From: Trissonchulus latispiculum
Taxonomy: Eukaryota; Nematoda; Enoplea; Enoplida; Ironidae
Assembly (NCBI GenBank): GCA_030248195.1
Contig: JASAND010005356.1
Span: 42,044 to 106,043, forward strand
Direction of reading: 5' to 3'
DNA: 64,000 nucleotides
In this document: positions 1 to 11,641 of the stretch, piece by piece
Numbering within the stretch: position 1 is the first letter of the stretch
How the letters are laid out: the number at the start of each line of letters is the position of its first letter
The notes under the pieces: model-generated
Seen by the model: only the letters and a program-made list of their open reading frames with translations
The model's database searches: none
Told to the model about the DNA's origin: nothing
Translations under genes and position numbers: made by a program

Positions 1-321
1 TCGAAAAGTATCTCCCTGTATACAGAGTTATAGAGGTACAGTTATAGGTGTATTTATAGGGAAGTTTGGAAAACGTTCTGAATAGCTGGGGGAATTTTCT
101 GTAACAGCAAATTCAACCTTTTAAGTCTCGTTGCTCTTTTGTTTGCTAATTTACTGCGAGCGACCGATGGCTAATTGTTAAGGTGTGCGCCATGAATTTA
201 CTCGTGTCGACACTTGTCTATATCTATCTATACATAAGCGTATTGACTCACTTTATTGAGTATGCTATATCAAAATGACATACAGGTGTATGAGTAAATG
301 AATTCAGACTAAATATTTCAG

Positions 322-687
322 GTTATTCCCTGGTGTATCCAAATCAGCGTTTCACTGCTGATTTTAAGCATTCCTTCTGTTGCAACATACTTCGCCGACC
401 AACTTCCGGACATTGCAAGTCAAAAATACATTGAATCCTTTAAAGTTGGCAATGGTCTATGTTATGAGCTCGATCGCACATATCAAGCACTGCGCTTAGA
501 ACTAAGGGACCACAAACTGTATGTGACTGTCGGATCATTGGCCAAAATTCGATTGAATACACTTTTAACCATATCGTCAATCATTATCACCTATAGCACA
601 TTACTGGTTCAGCTGAAACCGTCGCTATTCTATCTTGAAGAATGCCCAAACCAGTCTTTGATGAACAGTACACAGGGGTTAATCTAG
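322..687 (+). CDS. Gustatory-receptor-like protein, terminal exon of an upstream gene (partial)
   Basis: The last exon of a seven-transmembrane chemoreceptor of the insect-type Gr (7tm_7) family, which act as ligand-gated cation channels in chemosensory membranes. A TTTCAG acceptor precedes position 322, and GTT opens a 121-codon frame that ends in TAG at 685-687. It starts VIPWCIQISVSLLILS, a hydrophobic segment (TM6-like). Near the end it has TYSTLLVQL, a version of the family's C-terminal TYhhhhhQF signature with L in place of F. It closely parallels the exon at 29288-29647 (shared I/V-IPWC, DHKLYVT-GS, RLNTLLTIS/RKNTLLTIS, ITYSTLLVQL), so the two genes are tandem paralogs. All upstream exons lie outside the window. 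Family assignment is by motif and gene structure, without a database search. Confidence 0.72.
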   Translation, partial: VIPWCIQISVSLLILSIPSVATYFADQLPDIASQKYIESFKVGNGLCYELDRTYQALRLELRDHKLYVTVGSLAKIRLNTLLTISSIIITYSTLLVQLKPSLFYLEECPNQSLMNSTQGLI

Positions 688-1145
688 ATTTGGTGCAAAA
701 GGGTCTCAACCATTTTGATAGCTGCCATTCTAGTGCGAAGCCAGTTTTGTTTATCACATGTAGCATATTACATATGTAGCTTTGAAAAACACTGCTCTTG
801 AGTAAAGGCAGATTCGGAAAATAGAAAAAAGCCTCAGTATGCCAAAATATCTTGCGGACCTCATTAGTTTTCTAGGTACGGCAAAATGTATTGATTGGTG
901 TTTGACAAAATCAGTTTGTAGTGCAATGTGCCTGCATATGCTTGCAGCACCGTAAATGTTTTGTCAATAGTACAATCAATTGCTTAATAAATACATGAGT
1001 CTGTTGCTCAGAAATCAAACTATTGTTGGTGACAGCAACGATTGTATTGCGTTAGGACCCCTGTTGCGTTAGGACGTTCCAATGGTGCGTTAGGGCACTT
1101 TTTCCAATTTCTGAACACTAGTACATCAGTAAGCAATAGGGACAA
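688..1145. other. Non-coding stretch downstream of the first Gr gene
   Basis: AT-rich sequence with no convincing gene. The candidate 3' UTR of the Gr gene lies here, and I see an AATAAA-type signal near 985 (cttaataaatac). Otherwise nothing is recognisable. Confidence 0.4.
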
Positions 1146-1726
1146 AGGATTGATTGTTATGGCTGGAAAGAGAGTACCAAATGAACATTTTTGCTTTTAT
1201 AACTGGAGCAACTTCCAACGGTTAAGCTTGTACAAAGCCAAACGCGATTTTGAAGTTCTGAAAGTTACCATTTTGAGGTAATCAGTTTATTCAAAATTAT
1301 GTTAAGTCATATGTTAAGGACAATGATGGTTAATTTATACTCAATCGATACAATATCCATGTGTATATGTTACCAAATCCTATTAGCTGAAGTTTATTGT
1401 TGTGGGCTAAAGATTTGGCAAAAACGCGATAATTTTGGTTTCTGAACATGGCCTTCTGCAAATATGGGAGGGATTCGAAAAATTTTGGGTTGGATGCAAC
1501 TTCTCACTGTTTCTGAGGGTTGTATTTTGGTTTTGACTGAGACGTTTCCAGTATCGAGAAAACTCAATGCAAATTTGTAAATTTGGTTGCCGTGCATTTT
1601 GCGAATTTTCTGACCTATTAAAAGCCAATGAACCAAATCAGAAATCGTCCCTAGGGAAACATGTCCTTCTTATGATAGCACAAACAAAAGTTTTTTGTCG
1701 ATTCTGCAATTTTGATAAGTCATTGT
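1146..1726 (-). repeat. Diverged partial copy of TTAA element family B
   Basis: Old, mutated relative of the 1-kb elements at 35.3-38.4 kb. The words around 1160-1205 (tatggctggaaagag, aacatttttgcttttata) and 1590-1690 (tgcgaattt, cgtccctagggaaacatgtcc) recur in the same order in the inverted element at 37387-38398. Many substitutions and indels; no coding content. Confidence 0.55.
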
Positions 1727-1730
1727 TTAA

Positions 1731-2450
1731 GGTGGTGATTCCTTTTGGGCCCGTATTGTTAGTAGGGGGCTCAAATCAAAATAAAATTTGGTAAAACTTT
1801 GAAAATAAGCCTTTTTGCGTTCGAATACCCTCAGCGCAATCCCGTTTCAAAAATTCCACCAATGCGGTCGGGACAGTTATTGCCAATTTTTGACAGTTAG
1901 GCAACAGCTGCAGTATATTCTTCGAAAGATATCGTTATGCTCTACATTTTTGGTGTTTTTGAACTAACTTTATAGCATTTCTCTATTGTGAGATATTACC
2001 AATCTTCTTACTTTGGCATACAAAATTTGTCACTTTTGCAGAAATCTGCTTTTTAAGCTATACAAACCGTATAATTCAACTTAAGGCATCAATTTAAGGA
2101 CTCACAGAAGCTAATTATCTGCCGAGGCATGGTCATCTTCCAACTGCTATCCCATATGCTGCTTTCATAAAAAATGAAGGTTTTGCATAAACACGACCGA
2201 ATTTTCCCAGCGATTGTGGAGCATTTAATATGCACACTAGATGGTTGCCACATTGCAAATGTGTTCTTCACAAAAAGACCCTATTCTAGTTGCTCCGATT
2301 GCTGTTTTCTTGATAAAGTGGCCGCATGCCAAAGTTGGAAAAAGTGGCCAATAACCAAAAAACATACATTTTCGTTTATTTCTCCATTGCGAAGAGCTAT
2401 TTTGTTACAATTAAAAAAGGGTCCCCAGGTATTTGGTAACCATTTGGTGC
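1731..2450 (+). repeat. Diverged, 3'-truncated copy of TTAA element family A
   Basis: Begins at a TTAA (1727-1730) with GGTGGTGATTCCTTTTGGG, the same end as the intact family members at 34354, 39373 and 46408. The internal order of landmarks matches (CAGCGATTGTGGAGCATTTA, a GAAGAGC box, GTCCCCAG). The right terminal repeat is missing. Confidence 0.65.
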
Positions 2451-2698
2451 GTATCGCACTATGTAGTCAGGCTTGACAGACCAACAAGAATGACAGACTT
2501 AGACTAATGCCTGCTTGACAGACTAAGAAATCTGTTCACGCCCCCACCCTTCACGCTAGGTGTATAGATTTCTTCAACCTTTTAAGTAATTGCTTCATTA
2601 CTAATGTGTAGAATTCTCGGCTTCGGTCATATCAACAATTAAGTTCTTTCATCAGTCAGCTAGTGTATTTCTTCTGCATTGTCGGCTTGTCTGCGAGC

Positions 2699-2839
<141 letters not shown>

Positions 2840-3209
2840 CTATAATATATATTATTTATTTGTTTAAACTTATTTATTTAATTTAAATATTTATCTATAT
2901 ATTTACATACATATATATACACACCTGAGACTGTCGTTAATGACAGACTAGGACAGATTAATTTACATGTTGAACATATAACTTGCAAGTCAGTCAAGCA
3001 AAGCCTACGCTGTTGGTGGGAACAGCTGACAATAGAATTTATGCACAAATTTAATCAAATTTTATGAATTTGCACAGGAAAACCGCCTATAAACTATAAG
3101 TCGTAGCTAAGATTTTGACAGGACTGCATTGTTTATTTGAGTATTTCTTTTGGTGCTTTTTGTCTTTTATTTTTCAGTTGATATATATTGTGATTTTCAA
3201 CTGCACATT

Positions 3210-4115
3210 GGGGAGAGTGTGATGAACTCTCCTGTGCCAACATGAATGCGCCAACAGCTGCAATGACCCGGAAGTCAAAATCATTGCCCACGGCGGCTGT
3301 TGGTAAGGGTCACTTGTCCTCTGATCCGGTGATTCTCCGGTGATTCCAACAACATCCTGGCTAGTCGACTGAGTGAAGCAATGGATCCCCTCCTGCGCCA
3401 GGGGTTATCAGGCGCAGTCAGAGTGATCTATACTAATGGAAGTGGAGCAGCTAAGTCACTTTATTTTGTCATAAACTAGGCTTAGGATGTTCAGGTTTAT
3501 TACTCAGAGGTTTGGCACGGACCAGGGATGGGCATGGAAGGTGAAAAAGGTCTTTCTGTGTCCATCCCTGTGTCTCCAGCTATGCCCGTGTAGAAGTTAG
3601 TCTAAATCATAAATCACCTCTTGTTAGCAGATATTGAACCTTTGAGTTCGTTGCAAAATGAAGAATAATGCATGTAATCAGAAAACAACCTACGCGTTTG
3701 CACAGGCTGATCAGAAAGGAAGGAGGACGTACTTTCTGCATCATATCGGCCGACAACACGTAAATTTAGATCCTACGGATCCATGGTGAGCATCTGATCA
3801 ACTCTGATCTAAGCTCATTCTCCGGCTCCGAAACGGGGCCGCAACTAGCGTTACCGCAGGGGAAACCCTGCATATCCCTCCCTGGGCAATTTACCGAGAT
3901 TGTCAAGGGGTGGCCGCCACTGGTGGAGCTACCACAGGACCTCCATTACGGTGAAAGTAATGGACGTACTGATAGCCTTGTAGAACACCTCGGATAATTG
4001 CTGAGGCAGTTGTTCAGTGTCAGCTACCCCACACCCCAGACAAAGTTCAAAAATCGCTGACACTACCCCTAACCGGCGAACCGACTGGGGTGAGGTGGCT
4101 GTAAAAAAAAAAAAA
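3210..4115 (+). mobile_element. Retroposon-like block ending in A13
   Basis: A block of clearly higher GC than its surroundings that ends in 13 adenines (4103-4115). No long open frame, reverse transcriptase or RNA polymerase III box is visible. This fits the 3' end of a truncated non-LTR retrotransposon or a large SINE. A diverged family A element begins right after the A tract, so the two insertions abut. Class is uncertain. Confidence 0.35.
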
Positions 4116-4634
4116 GTCAGTCAAGATCCTCATTTTTTTCCTCACTTTTTCCAGCGATTGTGGAGAATTTGCTATGCCACCTAGACTTATCAGATATGTT
4201 CTACGCAAAAATATCCCGGGATACTTTTTTAGTTGCCCGGATTGCTGCTTTCTAGCTAAAGTAGTAGTACCTGCCAAAGTTGGGAAAAGTAGGCAAAATC
4301 CAAGTCACCCTTACATTTTAGCTAATTTCTTCTAAACAAAGAGCGATTTCACAATAATTAAGAAAGGGACTCCAGTTATTTAATAGGTCGATGAATGATA
4401 TAATCCATGTCTCACGAAAAAACTTAGTTCAGTCTGCAAAAATCTGGAAGATTTCACTTCTTCTAAATTTGCAGTAAAACATTTTTGGAAAACCAAAATT
4501 AGTTTAATTGTATTCATTAACAAGAGAAAGTGTTGAGCTACATTTTGATATAAAAATGGCTTCGAAACTCCAAGTAATGGGTGTGCACTAACGGTTCAAA
4601 GATGTGTCCAAAAGAAACCACTACCTGACGTGGT
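4116..4634 (+). repeat. 5'-truncated copy of TTAA element family A
   Basis: Contains the family landmarks in order: a CCAGCGATTGTGGAGAATTT box near 4152, GCTGCTTTCTAGCTAAAGTA near 4242, CTCCAGTTATTTAATAGG near 4370, then ATATAAAAATGGCTTC near 4549 and a degraded right terminus near 4610-4634. Confidence 0.55.
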
Positions 4635-6459
4635 ATATACTTCTTATAAATAAGCTTTTTTGCTAGTTCTATATGTAGAGTCGAATTTACTCATTATAAG
4701 CTTTTAAAGTGATGTATTGATGTCTACTCCAAAGATTGAGAAAGTTATAGTGTTTCAACAATAGCTGCACAAGGTATACCACCCTCAAGTGAATTCGAAG
4801 TCAGAATTCTTACTAATGACTTTTTTGTAAGACCACCAATAGGATCTATAATTCAAGCTGAATAATAAAAATTAAATAATATGCAATAGTAAATAATTCA
4901 AGATAAGAAAGCGAGCACCAAGGCAAAAACTGGATGGAAGAAATTAGATCAACACGAAGTTGGAGCTAACTGAAGAAAGGTTGACAAAATTAACTAACGA
5001 AAACGAGTACAGTGAATTGGAGGTGATGGATAAAACTGATGGGTCTTGAAGATGACGAATCTACTAAGGGGAAACCAATTGACGATGGATTTGCTGACTG
5101 GATCTTTCAAAATCTTGTATTCATAGTTTTTACTATAAGTATGTGAAAGCTATGTGCCAACCAAATTTTAATTTGAAACTGACGGCATCACGGAGACACG
5201 GTGCATAATTCAAATCAATTTGACTGTAGTAACCATCATGACGACCACATTGCTATGACATCCAGACGAGAAGGTAATGGAAAAAATGGAAGCGGAAATG
5301 GCTGAAAATGGGAATTTGTAGGGATGACAATAAAAATACATAGAATATTGGGTACGAAGGGAAAAACAGGTTAGCAAAAGCTGTAGAAAGGATGTGATAT
5401 TGATAACAAAAAAGACATCAACTATACAACCAAGACACCAAGGACATCAAGACAAAAATATCGTTAGAAGTATGAGGACCCATGGAGAACAAATTGACAG
5501 CATTATGCAGAATACCACATGACCACAAACATAATTGGCGATACATAAAACCAAGATTCCGTTTTAAATGGCGATTTTTGCAGTTATGCTTATGCTCATG
5601 TTAATATCATGGCCTGAAAAATTGTATTTTTGTTCGACCAAATACATAAGTAAAATCAGTAACGAAACGATTCTATGACCCGGAAGGTTGATGAAGGAAG
5701 GAAGATGGAAATTACACTCAACGAAAAGTTGCTTACAAACTGCATGCAAAAGTTTTAGAGCAAATAAAGTTGAATATGTTAGTGGTCGCATGCAATTCTG
5801 ATTTGTGGATTAATAACTCGAAGAATAACCCAGTTAACATTATTATATCATGGAAACTGGCAAGCGAAGAACTATTTTCATCTCCGTCATGTAAGTGACT
5901 CAAATATTATATTTCAGATTTATGTTGTGGAATATTCCTTGAGTTTCTTATATTGTCGTGAAAATTTACAGTAAACGGTGAAGTAAATTCTAACAGAGCT
6001 AACCAACTAGCTTTTCAAGATGGAGTCACTAGTTGGGAATTCGAAGTTCAGTTGGAGTTGGTTAGATTTGGTTGGGTGTGGGTTTTGCATATCTCTGTGG
6101 CAGCTGAGCCGTATTCGATTTTGTTAATTTTGTACGAATATTCGGTGCTATTTCTCGTATGCAATTTATAAGTTGGTAATTTCTTCTGGAAAAATGCGTG
6201 AACCTGCCTTGCAATGTTTAGATTAAAGTATCCGCTTTCAAATTTCGGTTTTGATTAGGATTTAGTTGATACGCACGAGAGGAGATCCCTGTAGGTATAC
6301 ACTACCGAGCTAGAACCTGCATAATTAGTCAAGTCAACGTTTATTTAGAAACACATAGGCAACTTATTTTTGCCATGTAAACAATATATGACAAATAAAG
6401 ACACTACAAATATTCGTTCGACAAGCAATTGCTGATGTCATGTATCTTTTGAATACATG
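4635..6459. other. No recognisable gene
   Basis: AT-rich with scattered short frames. Around 4965-5050 one frame reads as a short charged heptad-like stretch (KLELTEERLTKLTNENEYSE) between stops. It could be a decayed coiled-coil gag remnant, but this is too weak to call. Confidence 0.3.
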
Positions 6460-6516
6460 TCATCAAGAGTGCCTAATAGGTATCTTATAATACTACCTAT
6501 TACGTACACTTGATGA
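6460..6516. repeat. Short inverted repeat (23-bp arms) at the edge of copy A
   Basis: TCATCAAGAGTGCCTAATAG near 6460 faces CTATTACGTACACTTGATGA ending at 6516, with 11 bp between arms. The right part recurs at the left edge of copy B (about 17766-17815). It resembles the outer ends of the foldback family at 9208, 28610 and 29805 (ATCAAGAGT). Confidence 0.7.
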
Positions 6517-6951
6517 CACTGCGGGGGAAGTTGTTGTTACGTTAGTGTTTAGAACTGGCTTTGTCAAAAATGACCTCATAGAAAACAACCTGAGCCAGAA
6601 CCCGCTTTTTAACTACTCACCGTTGACAACAATCTTTGCAAACGTCTCACAAGTGAGTAATCTGCATGACCAGGCAGCACTCCAACTAGGGGTATTGTCG
6701 AAAAGTAAGAATGATGTCAATTCACACATATGCAACCAACTGAAGTTGAAACTTGATACATGGCAATGGCAATGGCTACAATACGGCTTGCTGCCAAACG
6801 AAGATCAATGAAGGGTTTTTCCTTTCCGAAACATTTATAACTTCAGAGATCTGTCAGCTATCTGTAGCAGCAAAGCTTGCAGAAATTTGGAAAAAACTTT
6901 GCAAAAGAAATTTTGCTGAAACCGTCAAACAATGGATGTTTTTGTCCTTCT

Positions 6952-8317
6952 GAACCTAGTTTTCTACATTCGCCCATTTAGATGATGAAATATGAAGTTG
7001 GTAGTTGATGACTGGTATTGGGGTAGTGGACTGTAAGACAATAATTATTCTAGAATTTCGGAGTTTACTGCCGAATATGTTCACCACTGGCAGCTGCGAG
7101 TTTTGAGACTGTCCTTGCATAGCATTGTGAACAAATGCATGCAGTTAATTTATACTAAAATGTTGATTCACTGCTCTATGCTGCCATTGGGATACTCCAC
7201 TGCTGCAGAAGAGAAAAATATTCAAGTAGACTCCATTGAATTGGTAGAAAACAGCCGACTAGAAAATCAAATGTGATCAGTTATGCAAGTCTGTACTTCC
7301 GATGGTTTTAATCAGGAAAAGTGCTTTCTGTAACTCTGATCCTGTTTCATTACAGAACCTTATGCTTTATTATCTCTTTGTTCAAGCATTGTTTTCAAAT
7401 CATAAACAGTTCAAGAATCCGCTTTATAAGTCAAAGTCATAGGTAACAGCACCTCTACTACCTTTTTTCAAGTGAGTTACAAACTAAAATTAGACTTTTT
7501 AGTACTCTCCACAAAATACAACGTGGCTCTGCCATCAATTCAAAATTCACTTAGTAGCTGACCTAAAGGTAAAATTTAAACGGTTATATTTACTTCTAAA
7601 TCTAGCGTCTCATTTTGTGGAGCCAGTGTCACCTTTGTCCAATTAGTTTCATAACACTGCTGAACCCGTAACTGAGTGACACTTAAGGACACTTAGACTT
7701 AAGTGACACTTAGAAATGACATCGGCATTTCCTTTATGGAAGTAGCGACACACAATCTTACTATATCAAGTGACTGAATAAGCAGAAGTTTTAACCAAAG
7801 CTCATCCAGATTATACTTATTTAAAGTATCCGTTTGAAACTCCTTCAAACTTTAATTTTCAATCTTTCCACAATTTGCTTCGCAAACATTATTCATACAT
7901 TATTGTACTTATGGATACTTTTCTTTGGTTTTTGATTTTCGTACTAGCTTGAATTTGGCTACTCTTCAAAAATAATGCAGTGGTTACATTGGGAAAAGTT
8001 ATCGATTTAGTTAAAAATCGGATATCTATATTTGTTGCAAACTCCTATCATTAGTTCAATGACCGTATATAGTATATGCTCAACCTTGTTAAATTTAAAG
8101 AGTCGAGGGGGCCAGAGCACTAAACTATTGGAGCTCACAGAACGGCTACGATATCAGTCTTGAGACTAATAGCTCGAGACAAATACATTTTCGACGAACG
8201 TTTGATACTACTCATGATGAATATCAATCCATAGAGCGCTGTTTCTAATCGGAAACTGCTAAACTTGCATTTCAGTTGAATTTAGTGAGTATATTGTAAT
8301 TGGGCTACTTCTTGGTA
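6952..8317. other. Copy A intergenic DNA
   Basis: Colinear with copy B 18297-18465 and 20725-22010. No gene seen. Short frames are not conserved between copies. Confidence 0.5.
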
Positions 8318-8512
8318 GGGAGGGACAGCATTATAGACAGAGTCGGAACGGGCGCCTTCACAGGTTGCCCAAACCGTCCTAAAAATTCCGGCCCGTGAAG
8401 GGAAATTATCAAGCTTTACTCATTTTTGAAGGGTTACAATTGTCTTGAACAACTTCTCATAATCGCAGCAAACCACCGGTCCCTCGCGCTTGTTAAGACC
8501 GGTTTGCACTAT
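8318..8512 (-). other. Conserved block of unknown nature (copy A)
   Basis: Less diverged from copy B (22012-22212) than the neighbouring DNA. On the minus strand copy B has a 66-codon open frame here, containing CCDYEKLFKTIVSLQKRV; in copy A it contains an in-frame stop. It may be an old transposon or gene remnant. I do not recognise it. Confidence 0.25.
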
Positions 8513-8672
8513 ATTAATTTGTCACGCAAAGGTAAGCGAAAAGGAATAATCATAATCTAACCTAGAAGACTGAAACATTAAAAATTGAAGTTGAACTCAA
8601 AAATGGCATTCTGGAGAACTGTTCTGCATGCAACTGTACACAAAAATCTGATACAGTGACATAACAAAGGAG

Positions 8673-8849
8673 TATCCTCTACTCCTGCTATATCTGGTTT
8701 GCAACATTTATGACTCTGTTCACTCTGATATGGTTAATATTGCCCACAGCCGAAACTAACACGGGAAATGCCCTACACAAATTCCTGATGATGTGCGGTC
8801 ATTTTTGGTCCATCTTCACTTCACTATATTTCATGCATTATATTGGAAA
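8673..8849 (+). pseudogene. Gr exon 1 remnant, copy A (5' deleted)
   Basis: Matches the 3' part of exon 1 of copy B (22654-22830) and encodes the end of TM1 and TM2 (YIWFATFMTLFTLIWLIL; SIFTSLYFMHYIGK). The initiator and about the first 54 codons are gone. The sequence jumps from ACAAAGGAG to TATCCTCT, whereas copy B has about 275 bp between these words. The same donor (AAA|GTATGG, or TATG|GTATGT 4 nt later) is kept. With exons 4-5 also missing, copy A is best read as a pseudogene or a donor of alternative exons. Confidence 0.75.
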
Positions 8850-9207
8850 GTATGGTATGTACGTTGAACTCACCAATTAGTATATTCACGCATAATCTTC
8901 AAGTCTAGAAAAATCTTTTAGCCATGCATTATTTTAAATGAGAACGAGAAAAAGAGAAAGTACACTATTTTAAACTAATTATCACTGTTCGATCTTTCAT
9001 AAATGTGATAGCATTTTGCAGCGTACATGTTATGCTAGAACATATTTAAATTATTCGTTGTCTGATGCAGTTCGTAATTAATAGTCTACGTCCTAGCAGA
9101 ATTAATTTTTACAATAATAAATACAATTAATTTTTACAACAAGCCATGCAGATGAACAGAAACGGTTTTAAGCCATGAGTTTCAACAAAGTTACAAATAC
9201 AAATAAT

Positions 9208-9273
9208 ATCAAGAGTACATAATACATAAGAGTATGACAGCTGACATACTCTTATGTATTATGTACTCTTGAT
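9208..9273. repeat. 66-bp near-perfect palindrome (solo foldback end)
   Basis: Arms ATCAAGAGTACATAATACAT... and its reverse complement meet without a spacer and have one mismatch near the centre. It lies in Gr intron 1, and copy B has the same palindrome at 23190-23255. The arm sequence is the terminal repeat of the larger foldbacks at 28610-28986 and 29805-30186. Confidence 0.85.
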
Positions 9274-9336
9274 AATATTAAATTTTAACAGAATTTAAAG
9301 TTGAGATACTGGTACAAAATGCAATCCTTTCTTTAG

Positions 9337-9675
9337 CATTTATTATTTATGTGTGCGAGATGGTCAGGTTTTGAAATTCTTAGCATTACCACTATCATCG
9401 ACGACAAAACTTCAACTTTTTTACACAAAGTATCTTATGCACACTGTGATAAGATTTGGGTATCTACATAGATTCACGAATATAACCGTATGTTCAATGT
9501 GGCTTGCAATGCATATTCGCACTACTCTAATTTTAGGGAAGCTACATCATTTTTTAAACATTTGGAAAGAAGAGTGCCTCGATGACATATCTAGAATCTT
9601 GCCTGTCAAACTGGTCACCTTCTGCTTTATACTACTTCTAGCCTACTTTGCAGTTTTTGCTGAGGTTACTATTTT
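9337..9675 (+). CDS. Gr exon 2, copy A (open)
   Basis: 339-nt exon between a CTTTAG acceptor and a TT|GTAAGT donor, fully open. It encodes IYYLCVRDGQVLKFLALP, then MHTVIRFGYLHRFTNI and a C-terminal hydrophobic helix (VKLVTFCFILLLAYFA). If exon 1 uses the AAA|GTATGG donor (phase 2), the first base completes its codon. The end phase (2 nt) fits exon 3. The frame is intact here, unlike copy B, which has 7 extra nt. The exon belongs to a copy with no start codon and no C-terminal exons, so its function is doubtful. Confidence 0.65.
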
Positions 9676-9720
9676 GTAAGTCCATGCCATTGAAAGCACT
9701 CAAAGCAATTCAGAATGCTC

Positions 9721-9723
<3 letters not shown>

Positions 9724-9780
<57 letters not shown>

Positions 9781-9799
9781 TGTGTGTGTGTGTGTGTGT
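9724..9799. repeat. (TG)n microsatellite
   Basis: About 76 bp of TG with one AG interruption. Copy B has only a few repeats at the same place (about 23717). Confidence 0.95.
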
Positions 9800-9894
9800 C
9801 TGTTGAATATATAACAGCTGGAAAAATATCTCATTAATTGCCAAGTCCACTTGCTTCATTAAAATTGAGAGATTATATAACTATATATATATAT

Positions 9895-11455
9895 ATAAAC
9901 AACGCTTTGGCAAAGACGTGAGGCGGAGCAATCCTTATATCTCCCTCTATTAATTGTATAGCCCCCGGATACACCGGAACCACGTTGTATCTGGAATGAC
10001 ATACCAAGGCGTCAAATGAACTGAACTGAACAGAACTTTGTGTGACTTGAATTATCTCCCAATCAAGGACAAGCCAGATTCCCGGTGGTGGGAGAGATGA
10101 GGACGAGCCGGGATTTTCCGGCTCGGCTCGGCTCGCGAGCATACCCGGCTCGGCTCGGCTCGGAAGAATACTGAACGTGGGTCGGCTCGGCTCGGCTCGC
10201 CCAGCTTGAAATTTGAAATTTGACAGATTGCACCATTGCATGGTGGTGCCAACTCGTCTGGAGCGGTCTTAGACTCTAACCAGTTCACAAACTGCCAAAT
10301 GTTGTGGCCGAGCCCTAGTGCTGTCGAAGTAACTTTTTCTTTTGAGTTGCTCAGAAGATATCTTCGCACGGACCTGGGGTATTCGATGATGAGCGATCTA
10401 GGTGTGCGACCTGTGGCCGAGTGGGATACGCCTGGACACTAGGCGACAAATAGTCGTCCCACACCAACGGGTCCTGAATCGATTTCTTTGCTAAGGTATT
10501 CACTAGGGTCCGAATAAATCTCTCTGCGACCCCATTGCCTTGAGGGTGCTTTGGTGTCGTGCAGTGATGGACTATCCCGTTTTCACTGAGGTACTCAGCA
10601 AAGGTCCTAGACCTCAAGCACCTGCCCTGATCTACTACAATTTTAGCCGGCATCCCAGTAAAGTTGCAAAAGAAAGCTAAGGCGGAAATGGCTGACTCGC
10701 TGGAAACCTTAAGAACAACGTCCGCCATTGCTGACTTGCTACATATCGATAGCAACGAGGACGCATTGGTTACCATTTTTTCTCTGAGGGAAGTGCAGTA
10801 TGTCGACAGCAAAAAGTTCCATTGGCCTTTCCGTCAGAATCGGAGACAATGTCGGACGCTCGCGTCGGCCTTGGTTGCAGCTCTGGCACGTAGGCAGACC
10901 CGAACCGTACGTCGAACGTCGGCAACCTGAGAAGGCCAAAAGAAGTCCTTTAGCTGGTGTGCGGAACTGGGCATATAGGGCCTTGGTTTGTCGTCACCAA
11001 AGACCAGGTACTAATGTAACCCAATTTTTGCCAAACCAATTTTCTGCTCATCATACCTACCATACTCTCAGCCCATGCTATCAGAAGATCATTCTTCTCC
11101 TCCGGATACTCCCCCGAAAAAGTTGGCAAGGGCTGAATGAAACACAATCGAGACAGTGCATCGGTAAGTAGATTGATTATCTTTGTCCCGGCGGTACTTG
11201 ATGATGTAATCAATCGGCCGCAAAGTTCCCACCCTCCGCAGGATATAGGCAGGAATTGTCGAAAGCTTTGAAAGCCCGACTATAACAAGAGCTTCTTTGT
11301 CTAAAGCCGAAGAGTTCTTCTCGGCTCTCCATAGAACTTGCTCTGAAACGAAATTAGGTTAGGGGCCGTTTCTACCGGAAGGGTCTGGTAGAGGGCGGTA
11401 CCTAACCCATGGCCGAGTCTCCAGGGTGAAGACTGAGTCAGCAATCAACTCTAGC
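9895..11455 (-). pseudogene. Decayed Ty3/gypsy pol fragment (copy A)
   Basis: On the minus strand, running from high to low coordinates, there are RNase H remnants (about 11440-11150), a zinc-binding SCNQ box near 10880, and an integrase core. The core shows FAVDILHF near 10800, VVDQGRC near 10625, and HPQGNGVAERFIRT near 10530, consistent with the D, D and E of the DDE triad. The frame shifts between VLVAIDM and SKSAMADVV near 10745, so it is dead. No LTRs are evident. It lies in Gr intron 2. The same fragment sits at the same place in copy B, so the insertion predates the duplication. Confidence 0.8.
10091..10248. mobile_element. 158-bp insertion rich in GGCTC words, copy A only
   Basis: Absent from copy B, which reads straight from CCGGTGG into GCCAACTCG near 24047. 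It is flanked by GGTGGTG on both sides (10084-10090 and 10242-10248), a likely 7-8 bp target duplication. The body is built from repeats of GGCTCGGCTCG with no room for a gene, so it is probably a non-autonomous element, perhaps hAT-like. Confidence 0.6.
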
Positions 11456-11481
11456 TGTGCTTGTGCTGTCTGATATTTTAG

Positions 11482-11641
11482 ATGCATTGAAGGTTACCAA
11501 ATGGTAGCAGTAGAGCACGGAAACGTCTTTGCTATTCTTATATTTTTTCATGAAGTTTGGATGTGTACACAGACAACTGTCGCAATGATTATATTCATCG
11601 TTCAATGTGGTTTAGCAGTCTTGTTAGCTGCAGGATTAAAG
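11482..11641 (+). CDS. Gr exon 3, copy A (open)
   Basis: 160-nt exon, acceptor ATTTTAG, donor AAG|GTACCA. It encodes GYQMVAVEHGNVFAILIFF and a second helix (TTVAMIIFIVQCGLAVLL), and differs from copy B at a few residues. It ends in phase 0, the same phase at which exon 4 begins (27734), so splicing into the shared exons 4-5 is formally possible though far downstream. Confidence 0.65.

Noticed and set aside
4965..5060. Coiled-coil gag-like remnant
   Set aside because: Only about 30 open codons between stops; insufficient evidence.
10236..11171. Plus-strand open frames of 68, 88 and 123 codons
   Set aside because: They are antisense to the gypsy integrase/RNase H fragment, which has recognisable motifs on the minus strand.
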